Source of the DNA: Pyropia yezoensis
Taxonomy: Eukaryota; Rhodophyta; Bangiophyceae; Bangiales; Bangiaceae
Length of the DNA: 64,000 nt
Assembly (NCBI GenBank): GCA_009829735.1
Contig: CM020620.1
Location: forward strand, 22,790,020 to 22,854,019
Direction of reading: 5' to 3'
The position numbers were made by a program, and so were the translations under genes. Below are positions 29,685 to 39,887 of this stretch, piece after piece. Under the pieces are notes generated by a model. It saw only the letters and a list, made by a program, of their open reading frames with translations, searched no databases and was not told where the DNA came from. The stretch's first letter is position 1, and every line of letters starts with the position of its first letter.

Positions 29685-30554
29685 TCATTCGTTGACCGGA
29701 CGGCCACAGCGGCGACAGAGGCGGCGACGGCGCCCCCCGTGAGGATCCAGACGGACAGCAGGGTCCGCGGGCGCCCCCCCCCCCACCCCCCCCTCAACAT
29801 CCGGAGAAACATCAAGGCCTGTAGCCTTCTCCCCAACTCCCCCCCCCCCGTCAGGCCCCGAAATGGCAAGCAGGTCCACCAACCCCCCCGTCCCCACCTG
29901 CCCCTTGGACGACCGCCCCATCCCCGCCCCCCCCCCCGCGGAGTACACCCACAGCGCCAGCCCCACCCCCGGTACAAAAGTAAAAGGCTGCCATGGGCGG
30001 GGCACCACGTCGGGCGCCGCCGCCGCCACCACCTCCCCCACATAGTCGGTCCAGGCCATCCAGGTGGGCTTGGCCGCCCACCACCCCATCAGCCCCCGCT
30101 GCCAGTGAAGCGCCGGCCGCATGCCCGGGTAGGGGGGGCGGGCTGCCGCCACCGCCGCCGCCGCCGCCGCCGACGCCGCCGCCGCCGACGCCGACGCCTC
30201 CCCCCCGGCGCGACGCCGCCCCTTCGCCGTGGCGGGGGGGTGGTGCCGCACATAGACGGGCAGCTGGGGGCCTATGGGGCGTACGGTCGGCCGCAGCGGC
30301 GCGTGCGGGTTGTACAGGGGGGGGCCCCAGCAGGCACTGCCAGTGGGGGTCTTGCCGTTGACGCCGCGCCCGCCGCCGGCCGCCAGCCGCAGGCGGGGGC
30401 GGCGGGCAAGGAGGCCGAGCAGCTGCAACCGCCGCGCCTCGTGGCGGGTTGCCTTGGCCTTGTGGCTGCCGTGGGCGCGGTCGCGACGGCGACCAGCGGG
30501 CGCCGCACCGTGCACAACGCCCAGCGCCATGAGGAGTGGGAACTTGTACGCGTC
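29685..30554 (-). CDS. Unrecognised protein-coding exon
   Basis: A minus frame open to a stop at 29685 reads as natural protein with GC-rich third positions: DAYKFPLLMALGVVHGAAP, then an Arg/Leu-rich part, PTGSACWGPPLYNPHAPLRP, QLPVYVRHHPP, an Ala run, and LMGWWAAKPTWMAWTDYVGE with FTFVPGVGLALWVYSAGG. A plausible splice acceptor (GACGCAG) precedes DAYKF at 30554. Upstream text in a different frame (about 30870-30720, SFTIRRRIPVSFPGEWHPYP) may be an earlier exon. Several Trp-rich hydrophobic stretches suggest a membrane or organelle protein. I do not recognise a family, and exon limits are uncertain. Confidence 0.4.
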   Translation of the reverse strand, partial: DAYKFPLLMALGVVHGAAPAGRRRDRAHGSHKAKATRHEARRLQLLGLLARRPRLRLAAGGGRGVNGKTPTGSACWGPPLYNPHAPLRPTVRPIGPQLPVYVRHHPPATAKGRRRAGGEASASAAAASAAAAAAVAAARPPYPGMRPALHWQRGLMGWWAAKPTWMAWTDYVGEVVAAAAPDVVPRPWQPFTFVPGVGLALWVYSAGGGAGMGRSSKGQVGTGGLVDLLAISGPDGGGGVGEKATGLDVSPDVEGGVGGGAPADPAVRLDPHGGRRRRLCRRCGRPVNE

Positions 30555-33500
30555 CTGCGTCAAGAGGAGGTGCTGAGGAGGACCAGTTGGGCGTGGAGCG
30601 CCGCGACGGTGGGGCTCTTGGAGGCAGAGGGGGCGGTGGAGGGGGTTGGGGTGGGGGAGAAGAGGGGGGGGGGGGATCCAAAGACGTGTCTGATGATAGA
30701 GGGGGGGAGAGGTGGCCCGCCGGCCGGTCGACAATGGCGTGAAGGGAGCGGCGGTCCGCCTCCGGGGGGTATGGGTGCCACTCGCCGGGGAAGGAGACGG
30801 GGATGCGGCGCCTGATGGTGAAGGATGAGCGACCATCAAGCCCCCGTCGATGAGGCGGAGGACATTTATGCAACCGCCGCCCGCGGACGACTGCCGGCGG
30901 TCTCCCGCGCGGCTGGCCTGCCGTAGAGGTCCCTGCCGCACTGGGCGCCGCGGCAGCAGCATGCTAGCCACCAGTCGACGCTCGTGGGGGGGAGATTGGG
31001 CTCTGTCCCCTCTCCCGTCGCCACCCACACCGTACCACGCCGCGGCACCTCTGGGTCCGCGTAGGCCGCGCCGCAGTCGCAAGCCCCGCGGGCTCCATGT
31101 TGGATCGTGTGGTCGACGAGGGGGAGTGGGGGGAAAAGAGCGCTACCATTCCTCGGTGCCGTCTGCCCCACCACCTTGACCCGCTCTACCCCCACCCCCC
31201 GCCCCCCGGCCACCCAACACTGCCCCTTCCCGATGCCAATGTCCTTGTGGTGGAGGTGAATCAGAGCGGCTGGGCTGCAAAAGAGTACAGTACACCCCGA
31301 CCCCTCCCTCTCTACCCCACACGGCCGGCGGGCGCCACGCACACCCACAGCCCCCGAGCGGATCTGTGCGGCGTCCTTGCGCGAGCACCCGCGCGGGAGG
31401 TGCGGCCGTCCCCATGGTGCCCTGACGTGTCTCGACACGGCGTGAGAAGCGCAGGGGGTGAAGGCGTGGTAGGGGGGGCAGGGGGGGGGGTAGGGAGGGG
31501 GGGGGGGGTGAGGCCTTGTCTGCAACACTGCGCCGCCAAATGCCTGGCCATGCAGGCCGAGATAGAGCTACGAGCCCCCTCAAGACTGTCCCGTTGTGTG
31601 CAGACAGTCGCAGAGCGGATCGGGCGAAAGTGGGGGCCGATCGCCTTCCGTCTCTACTATGGGCGCGGGGCGGGGTGGTCGCCCCGACCTACGTCTCGGC
31701 AGGGTGCGTTGAAAAGGGCAGTGCCACCGGCCATGCCAGCTACAGCAGCCGCGTGCGCACGCGAGACCGTCACGCTTGGGAGGGGGGCGGGGTGCGGCTG
31801 AGCAACGGCTGCCGAGGTGTGGGGGCGTGGAAAGGAAGGCTGCTGCCGCTGCCATTGTCGAAAAAACGAGCGGCTGCGCCGGCACGCGCATGGGGCGTAG
31901 GGTGACGGGGTTGGGGCGCGGCGAGGGCGGCCGCGCGGGGACGAGGAATAGAGGAAAAAGAGTGCGTGCAAGGGGCTGGCAGACGCCCTTGCAACCCGCG
32001 GAGGGAACGCCGCGCCGTTGCGCCCCCGTGGCGCCTGGAGAAGGCCCCCACGCCAGCTGGCCAAGTAGAGAAGATCGCTTTACGGACGAAGCTGGGAGGG
32101 GCTGGGCGGACCACAAAGCGCGGGGCGCGTCGCACTGGCCCCCAAGGACGAACGCCCTTCTGCTGCAGTGGGAGCCTCGCCCCCCCGCCCTCCTCCCCCC
32201 TGCTAAGACGGGCGTTCGTCCTTGGGGGCCAGTGCGACGAGAAGGGTACACTCCCCAAAAGATAGAGGTGCAGGGAGTGGTCCGCGGCCGGCAGTGGCGG
32301 CCGCTGCCAATGGGCGGACCACAGGGCCTCGTGAGGCGGGGAAGCGCGGCTGGGAGGGAAGCGGGCAGCGGCAATTGTTTGTGTGATTTCATTTCGTTTT
32401 AACAATTTATTGGGGGGGGTGGGGGCGCGTCGCGCCCCCTCCTTTTGGGCTATCTTAATTAGTATAAATGTAGATAGACCCTGACCACGATTTAACAACA
32501 AACGGTAGCAACCCCCCCCAAGACTACCCAGGAGGAGATCGCCCCTTTCCGGGCGCTGCGTCGCCAGCGTCCCCCCCATGCGCCACCACTGTCTCTCGTC
32601 CCCCCCCCCCTTGCGGCCCTGCGTCTCCCACCTCCCTCTACCTCCAGAGCAGTCGCCGACAGCGACATGCGCGATAGTGGCGCGGTCCGTGCCCGGGGGC
32701 ACACGAGCGGGCCGCCACGTGGGTGTACCGTCCACCGCGGCGCGGCGAAGAGAGACTGGGGAGATCCAGGAGGGGGCCAATACCTGGAGCGGACACTTGG
32801 AACCAAACGGCCTACCGGCCAGCTGGGCGTGGGCCGAGGGGGTGTGGAAGGAGAAAGGAAAGGCGGATGGCAAGAAGTGCGCCTGCCCACTCGTCCATCC
32901 GAGACGACAAACCGTCTTTCGCCAGAGAGACCGAGGTGTCCATGTCGACATGTTGGTGGGGCCGAGAAAAGCGCAAGTTGTAGGCCGTGTGAAGACCATT
33001 TGTTTCTATGCAGCGCAGAAGGACCAGCAGACGGCCACAAAGATCGTCGAAAGGGAAGCGGCTAGGACTGATGTCGTGACCGGCGGCGGCGTGTGCCAAC
33101 TCTCTGTGCTGATCTCTTTCGTTGTCCTCCGTATGGTTCGTCAGCACCTCAATGTACAGGTGCTGTGTGGGTACTATTCGTTTTTTCAAGTGGGCTGGAG
33201 TGGCCGTGCCAACATGAGATGGACGCGTGAAGGATGGGGTCGAATGGTCTGTGGTGAGCGGGAACATGAGGAAGCCGAGCGGCATGAAGAGTGCGCGAAG
33301 CTTCTTGGAACGCATTTTCACGTTGGAAGGCATAGTGCAGCCCGTAACGGAAGGAGCTGTGCACCCATCACTTGACTAAGTGCGGCTCGACCATGGCCAT
33401 TCGCCACCATGATAAAGGCACTCACATCCGACGCGCACGAGTGCTCCGGCGCGCTGTTGCGCCAGGCCGTTGAAGTGGGCAGCTCGCTCTGCACCTTGTA

Positions 33501-33845
33501 TTGTTCTGCGGAGCCCTCCGTTACGGACATGGGGGTCACGGGAACAGGCTGCGCACAGGACCGCGTGTGCAAAGTATTCAATCGACAAGTAGACTACAGG
33601 ACCAGTATGAGTATGTTACGCAACCGCGCCCCACGGCTAAAAATAGTACAGATGATGCCAAAGGCGTGCGGGTCAAGTCACATGCGGGGAGTGGTCCCAA
33701 GCAAGAGAGCAAAGAAGAGCCAAGTGGGGCCGACGCAGAGGCTCGAAAAACACAATACAGGGAGCCACGCGTGGCTCATGGGCGGTCAGTGTGGGGTAGC
33801 CCCGCGTCGTCCGCCGCGCCGCGGATTCCCCCCCCTCGCCCCCCT
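30555..33845. other. Gene-poor region with low-GC segment
   Basis: No recognised gene. A minus frame at about 31280-30866 has protein-like text (GARGACDCGAAYADPEVP) and could be an exon of the unrecognised gene to its left. From about 32,900 to 33,800 the base composition drops toward balanced, unlike the surroundings. A 173-codon minus frame lies at 32812-33333 with no known domain. TATAAAT occurs near 32462. A perfect inverted repeat lies at 32128-32239. The area may contain decayed mobile DNA. Confidence 0.4.
32128..32239. repeat. 30-bp perfect inverted repeat with 52-base spacer
   Basis: 32128-32157 (starting CGTCGCACTGGCCCCCAAGG) is the exact reverse complement of 32210-32239; the spacer is 32158-32209. 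Outside the arms, GGCGGACCACA occurs on both sides in direct orientation (near 32106 and 32312). This looks like a foldback element or MITE core. Confidence 0.75.
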
Positions 33846-36380
33846 TCAAACAGTAGACGGCCGACGCGCCCAGCGGGGCAGCCGGAGGAAGCCGCGGTTT
33901 GCCTGCGGCGGCCGCTGGACGGCGGGCGCCGCGCGCAGGCGCGCCATGAGCGCGTCAAACCGCTCCTTGGCGCGGCCGAGGACGGTGTGGCTGAGCCAGG
34001 TGCCCATGGGGGGGCCCTCGGGGCGGTCAGGCGTCGGTGACCGCGCCAGCGGCACCACCGGCTGCGGCGCCTGCGGGCACACCCCGTCTACGTCGTCTGT
34101 GGTCACGGGGGAGGACAGTCCGGCGGGGGCGGGCGCCACCTCCACCTCGTCCTTCACCGTCGACGGCGGCTGCGGCGACGGCGGCCGCGACGACGGCGAC
34201 GCCGCGCTTGATGCAGACGTGCCATCCCCGTCGCTCCCTGCGGCGGTGGCCATGACGTCGGTCGCAGACCGCCGCGCGGCGGTGGCGCACGACTTGACAG
34301 CAGACGCGGCCGCCCCGGCGGGGGCGACCTGCGCCGCCGGCACAGCCACCTCAATCTCGTCCACCTCTTCCTGCTCCTGCAGCTCCAGCAACGTCATCAG
34401 CGGCACCGCCTGCATCGTCGGGGGCGTCTGTGGCACCACGACAGGAGCCACCACCCCGGGGGGGGGAAGAGCCCCCACCGCCGCCTCCTCCTCGGGCAGC
34501 GACGACAGCGCCAGAGGCGCCATTGGTGACGGCGACGGCGCCAGAGGCGGCGTCGTCGTCGGTGACGGCGACGGCGGCTGCGGCGGCGGCGCCGCGCTCG
34601 ACGCGGAGCCGCCATCCTCATCTGTACCCGTCGCCGCGGCCACACCGTCCGTGGCCGACCGACGCGGGGAGGGGGCGCACGGCTTGTCGCCCAAGAGGGG
34701 CGCCCCCGTAGGGGTGGACGGCGCCGCCGTCGCGGGCTCGCCATCCACCGCCCCAGAGCCGTCCGCCTCCTCTTGCTCCTGCAGTTCGAGCAGCGCCTCC
34801 AGCGGCTCTGTCTGCGGCGACGACGCCACCTTTGGCTGCGGCAGCACCTCGCTGTCGGTCGCGGCGCTGAGCTCCCCCACGCCATCCCCGCGCCCGTCCA
34901 GAGCGCCGTCGGCCGTGCCGCCCGCCGTGGCGGCCACGCTGTCAAGGGCGGTTGACGGGGGGGCGTCGGTCGCGGCGGCCGCCCCATCCCCCGCCTCTGC
35001 GCGCTCCTGCGTCTCCAGCAGCGTCACCAGCGGCACCGCCGGCGTCGTCTGCGCCAGCGTCTGCGACGGCGGAGAAGCCGCGCCGTTGGTCGCAGTACCG
35101 CCCCCGGCGGCCCCCCCGCACCCATCCACAGGCGCGTCCGTGCAGCCCGCCGACGTGGCCACCTCGTCGACAGGAGATGGGGTGACCGCGTCCGGGGTCG
35201 CCATCCCAGTCGAAGAGGTCACCTCGTCGCCCGGGGGCGGCCCCGCTGACGGGAAGGGCGCCGCGGCGGGCACGTCGACCCCCCCCCACAGCACCGCTTC
35301 CTCCTCTGGCAGCGGCGGCATGGGCGGCAGCTTTGACGGCGGCAACGGGAGCGTCGGGGCGCAGCCGGCGGTGGCCGCACCAATGGTTTCGGTCTGCGCT
35401 GCGTCGACGGTGGGCGCGGGGGCGGTCACCTTGTCGGCGACCGACACAGGGGGGGCGGTGGCGGCCGCCGCCTCGCAATTGACCGATGCCTCGTTGGGGT
35501 CGACGGGCGCCACGGCCGTCTCCTTTGCCCCCGCCACCTCGACGTCCTCTTCCTTTTCCTTGGTCACCGTCGAGAGGGGCGCCACCATCGGCGTCGACAG
35601 CAGCGGCTCTGTACGCGGGGCGCCCTCGCCAGTCGTTTCCCCTTGGGCGGATCCGCCCGCGTCTGCCACGACAGCCGCTTCCTCTGCATCCGCCGCGCCA
35701 TCATTGGCGGGCGGGGCGACGCCGCCATCGACAGCCGCCGCGGCGGCGGTCCCCGTCACCCAAGAGACGGTGCGACGAAAGGCGGGGTCCCCCCGCCGCG
35801 GGTCCACCACGGGCACCTCCACGCGCGTGCCTTGGGTGGCCCCAGCGGCGGTGGGGGCGGCGGCGCCGCCGCCACCGCCGGCAGGCGCCACAACGACGGG
35901 GGTGGCGCCACGGGGTGCCACCGCGCCGGTGCTCTTTCGCCGCGGCCGCCACCCGCCGCGCCCCCCACCGGGGGGCAGCACCCGGGGGGGGCCGCCGGCG
36001 GGCTGCACCGACCCCCCGGCGGGGGCCGCCGCCCCCGCCGTCGGGGGGGGACTCGCTGCCGCCGCCTTTCCGAACAGGCGGCGGAGGCGGCGAAGGCCGC
36101 GCGGCGGCGCCGTCACCGCAGCCGCCGCCTTGGCCGTCGACCTGGGTTGGGGAGGTGAGGCGCTCTTGAGGCGGGCGGCGCTGCCGCCCGGCCCGCCGCC
36201 ATTGCCAACCATGACGGCGCTGCCGCCGGCGTCGGGCCGACGGGTGTGGGGCACCCGCTGCGTGCGGCACAGCAGGGGCGCGACACGCGTGACGTCGTCG
36301 CTGTCGCTGACGGCGGGGGAGCCCGGTGAGGGGGTGCCCGAGGCCACCCGCCGCAGCGTTGGCGAGGAGGACGACGCCAT
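33846..36380 (-). CDS. Long disordered protein with three LLELQEQEE-type repeats
   Basis: Intronless, 844 residues from ATG at 36380 (GCCATGG). It starts MASSSSPTLRRVASGTPSPG. A basic part (RGLRRLRRLFGK) and FRRTVSWVTG follow, then some 550 residues rich in Ala/Pro/Thr/Glu. Within this part three copies of a leucine/glutamate motif occur: PLVTLLETQERAEA (about 34990-35040), PLEALLELQEQEEA (about 34760-34815) and PLMTLLELQEQEEV (about 34350-34410). Two copies are followed at similar distance by RRSATD(G/V)(V/M)A and by a LPEEEA box. The C-terminus is basic and amphipathic (LSHTVLGRAKERFDALMARL). No domain is recognised. The minus strand is preferred over the equally open plus frame because only this one gives helical repeats, a good start and a structured tail. 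Possibly a scaffold using short linear motifs. Confidence 0.55.
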   Translation of the reverse strand: MASSSSPTLRRVASGTPSPGSPAVSDSDDVTRVAPLLCRTQRVPHTRRPDAGGSAVMVGNGGGPGGSAARLKSASPPQPRSTAKAAAAVTAPPRGLRRLRRLFGKAAAASPPPTAGAAAPAGGSVQPAGGPPRVLPPGGGRGGWRPRRKSTGAVAPRGATPVVVAPAGGGGGAAAPTAAGATQGTRVEVPVVDPRRGDPAFRRTVSWVTGTAAAAAVDGGVAPPANDGAADAEEAAVVADAGGSAQGETTGEGAPRTEPLLSTPMVAPLSTVTKEKEEDVEVAGAKETAVAPVDPNEASVNCEAAAATAPPVSVADKVTAPAPTVDAAQTETIGAATAGCAPTLPLPPSKLPPMPPLPEEEAVLWGGVDVPAAAPFPSAGPPPGDEVTSSTGMATPDAVTPSPVDEVATSAGCTDAPVDGCGGAAGGGTATNGAASPPSQTLAQTTPAVPLVTLLETQERAEAGDGAAAATDAPPSTALDSVAATAGGTADGALDGRGDGVGELSAATDSEVLPQPKVASSPQTEPLEALLELQEQEEADGSGAVDGEPATAAPSTPTGAPLLGDKPCAPSPRRSATDGVAAATGTDEDGGSASSAAPPPQPPSPSPTTTPPLAPSPSPMAPLALSSLPEEEAAVGALPPPGVVAPVVVPQTPPTMQAVPLMTLLELQEQEEVDEIEVAVPAAQVAPAGAAASAVKSCATAARRSATDVMATAAGSDGDGTSASSAASPSSRPPSPQPPSTVKDEVEVAPAPAGLSSPVTTDDVDGVCPQAPQPVVPLARSPTPDRPEGPPMGTWLSHTVLGRAKERFDALMARLRAAPAVQRPPQANRGFLRLPRWARRPSTV

Positions 36381-39158
36381 GGGTAGGGGGTTGTCCTTGG
36401 GATGTCCGCGTGCGGGGGAAAAAGGTGGGCGGAAAGTGGATAGGTGCTCAGGTAGGGCAGGAGGTGGTAGTCCACCCGCCAGACGACGACGGGGGGGAAG
36501 CAGCCGCAGAGGGGGTGGGCAGTTTGGTGACGGGAAGTGTCGGGGGTGGAAGACGCGGGATGCCGGCGACGGGCGTCGACGGAGAGAGAGCAGCCGAGGG
36601 CGTTCAAGTAGGCGCCGGCGGCCGTGTGAGTGCGGCTGCCGCCAGTCTACCACCCCGACGCAGTGCTGTCTCGGCGGGTCCGTGCAGAGCGGCAGCTGGC
36701 GGGCAGGGCGGCCACTACTGCGGGCGTGAGCGCCCCTTGGCTGTCCCCCGCCGCCCCGTCCGGGGGGGCGCCCTCTTTCGTGGCCGCCATGAGCCCCGCA
36801 CACGGTCTGTGCACTGCGAGCTGCCGCTTGGCGCCCTTCACCCTGCGCTCTCCTCCTCCCCCCATCTCTCCTTCTACCAAAACGGCGGCCCTCGTCCACA
36901 CAAATCCAAACCCGCTCAGAACGACGGGTCGGCGGGCGCAGAAGGAGGAGCGGTTGGGGGGGGCCCAACAAGACACGCTCGCAGCCCTCCGTCTCCCGGT
37001 GAGGGACAGTGGGGGACGGAAGGAAGGAGGGGGAGATCCTTCGTCCGCCACTGCGCTAAATAGTCCACGGTCCATGGGACCTGTGATCTTCCTCGGGGCC
37101 GGCGCCAGGTGGCGGGGGAAAGAAGGGTGTGGGGGCTCCGCAACGGTCTGGGGCGCTATGCCATGCACGCCGCGGCTGCTGCATGCCGGCACGAGACAGT
37201 GTCTCGCATTGTCTCGCAAGGATATAGGGCTGCTACAGAACCCATTCGAGGGGAGGGACCGGCAGCCGCTGCCGCTGCCCCATGAAAGCGCACTCCAGGA
37301 GCCCCGTGCCCGGCCGCTGGCGACATGGACGAGCGGGGTGGGTGAGCGGGGTGTGCGATCGGGAAACGGGTGGCTAGCCGCTCGCGGGCGCACATCGTGA
37401 GGCTATGCCGCGGTGTCCCCACCCCCCGCGCACGCTTCTGCTGATCGCAGTGGTGTGGAGTGTCGGGTGGGCCGACGGCGAGAATGGACGCCCGGCCACG
37501 GGCACAAAGGCGTTCGACAGAGTTGGAGGGGGGGGGGTGGCAAGGCAGGCGATCACAATAGTCACGAGGATGGGAAAAAGGGGGGAGAAGAAACACAAAG
37601 CGGAACGCATGCATGGACCTGAGAGCCGGGACCAATGGGTGGGCTGAGAGGGGCCCGCCCCACGCCACTGTGCCTCGATCCAGATAGGGGGGCACCCGTC
37701 GGGCGCGGACTGGCGCGACCGTCTGGGATGACGGAGGCGGGAGTGTCGGACGGCGGGCACTTGCGCCATAGCCGCGGCAGTTGCGGACTTTGGCCTTGAG
37801 GCGGAGCGGCGCGCCCTCCGGGGGCGTGGTGCGACAGCTGGGGCGGTAGGGGCCTCGGGCACCTGCCCGGCTAACGGGCGGGATTCGGTTGTTCGATTAG
37901 TAACTAAAAATTAATGTCCATAACATTTCAATTCATATATTCGTGGTGGGTATCCGATCGCGCCCCTTCGTTTCGCGGCGTTTCGCGTGGACCACAATTC
38001 TGCCCCTCCCGCCCCCCCTCTCCGCCTTGTCCAAAAAAGATCCCCTCGAACCCCCCCAGGGCCCAGATGGCGGAACAACACGGCCGGGGGTGGCGGGACT
38101 GAAGTGTCGCGAATCCAACCCGCAGCCAAAAAGGAGGGACGACGCCCGCTCGCGTCGCCGCGTGGCGCCCCCCCATGCGCCGCCCCGCCCTTCCGACCGC
38201 CACTCGTTGCCCCCTTGCGTCCACTCGTGCTGCCAGGTTGCATGGTGTGAGAGCACGGCATCTGCAGTGGGCTTCGATGCCTTCCACGCGGGATGGGTGC
38301 TGCCAGGGTGGACCGCGCATGCGTGACAGAGGGGGCAAGAAGGGTAGGGACCGCAAGGAAGGGGCGGCTGGCCGGAGCCGATCGGCCTGGTGTCCTAAGA
38401 AAGAAACGCGTTCGGTATCCAAAGCGGTTCAGCCTGCCGCCTGATCAGTCCCAAGCAGACAGCACGGACTGCGCGGCAGAAGATGGGTGCCTCCCAGTAT
38501 CTGGAAGAGGCGCGTGAGAGTCAGGGGGGGGGGGGCCTGGTAGCCTGCGACGCTGCAACGCCCAAGCACACGTCGACATGACGGGTGCCGCCCGCGCCGG
38601 GGGGTCTGGGTAGGAGGGGAGGGGAAAGGGGCTACGAACCCCATTGAGGCGCAAGGCCCTCTCTGATATCTACCTGGGAAATAGTTCAGGAACGATGTGA
38701 TGCAACGCGTCGATGGGGAGCCGACCCATCTGGGAAACACCAACATCCATGGGACAGCAACCAGTGGAAAGTACGCCAACTGCAAAGCAGGGGAGTCCGG
38801 GACCGACCTGAGCACCCCTGCGGCCACCATTGTTGTTCTTCTTCTTCTTGGTTTCAATCGCCGACCCCGCCCACGCAGAGACACCCAGGGGAGCCACCAA
38901 CACGGGGTTGCACTGGAAGGGAGGGTGTAGAGGACAGCTCCCATCTGCCAAGAGCTAGCGGCACAACCCCACGCCCCCCCCTCCTGTATCTCCGCGCATC
39001 TCTCACGGGCTGCTGTCGGGGAGACGAGCCCCGTTTTCCATCGTCAACATCTGTGAATCGGGTGTCGTGGCTTGCCAAGTCCTCCCACGCCCCCATTCCC
39101 CCGCTCCCCTGCCCGTCCACCCCCCCCCCCCTTGCCTTGCGCGCGGTGCCCGTCACCG
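36381..39158. other. Intergenic, no recognised gene
   Basis: Many frames on both strands are composition-driven. An AT-rich island lies at about 37880-37945. Moderately GC frames at 37150-37860 (-) have no known domain. The sequence just before 39159 is C-rich and probably promoter/5'UTR. Confidence 0.45.
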
Positions 39159-39887
39159 ATGGACACCAGCCCTACGCCCTCGTCCGCTGCATGGGCGGCC
39201 GCCGCGGCGGCCGGCGGAGGTGGCGGCGGTGGGCTGGCGGACCTCCTCGCCACGGCCGCCGCAGAGGTGCCGCCGGCACCGCCAGACGCGGCGGCGTCTG
39301 TCTGTCACACCTGGGGCTCCTCTTCCCACATGGTGTGCAGTTCCCCTCACGCAGCGCAGGACCAGCCCACGGGCTCCTCCCTGGGCATGCCGGACGGAAC
39401 GGCGGCCGCCACCAGTACCGATGACGCGCCTGGCGTACCGTTGCCATTGCCGCGTGGGCCCCGAGCCAACGCGTCATCGTTTTTATCTCCCGAGCGGGTG
39501 GCCGCCGCCGTCCGCATTGTGGCCGCTGCAGAGTGTCGCCGACACCAACTGACCGGCAGCTATTGCGATGTGGACGATGGCAACAGCAACGACGACGACG
39601 CCGGCGTCAAGCGCTTTGGCGGCGGTGGTGGCGGCGGCGGGGGCGGCAGCGGTGGCGGCGGCGGCTGCGGCGAGGACGGCTTGGGATGGGAAAACCCGTT
39701 GAACTGCATGGCCGCAGCGGCAGAGGTCATGTCCCAGGCCGCCGCGGCGTCGACGGAAGGGGAATCCACTAGTGGCGAGGCCTCTGGCGGCGGCCCGACC
39801 GGCGTGGACAGCCCGGGCAGCGAGGTGAGTGAGTCAACTTCCCACTGGAGGCAGCAAATGGGCAGCGGGGGAGGGGCGTCAAGCTGA
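39159..39887 (+). CDS. Hypothetical protein, possibly spliced
   Basis: ATG at 39159 opens a 242-residue frame. It starts MDTSPTPSSAAW and has an Ala/Gly-rich N-terminus, a Ser-rich middle, a plausible helix (SPERVAAAVRIVAAAECRRH), an Asp/Asn-rich segment (CDVDDGNSNDDD), a Gly run and a Ser/Glu/Gly-rich end. No domain is recognised. A textbook donor GTGAGT lies at 39825 in phase 0, and an acceptor TTTATAG ends at about 40077, so the last 21 codons may be intron. The 3' half overlaps a minus-strand candidate gene; one of the two may be wrong there. Confidence 0.4.
   Translation: MDTSPTPSSAAWAAAAAAGGGGGGGLADLLATAAAEVPPAPPDAAASVCHTWGSSSHMVCSSPHAAQDQPTGSSLGMPDGTAAATSTDDAPGVPLPLPRGPRANASSFLSPERVAAAVRIVAAAECRRHQLTGSYCDVDDGNSNDDDAGVKRFGGGGGGGGGGSGGGGGCGEDGLGWENPLNCMAAAAEVMSQAAAASTEGESTSGEASGGGPTGVDSPGSEVSESTSHWRQQMGSGGGASS

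Noticed and set aside
33409..36729. A 1106-codon plus-strand frame opposite the disordered repeat protein
   Set aside because: It is Ser/Gly/Cys-rich low complexity, begins in unrelated low-GC sequence, and lacks the helical repeats and structured tail seen on the minus strand.
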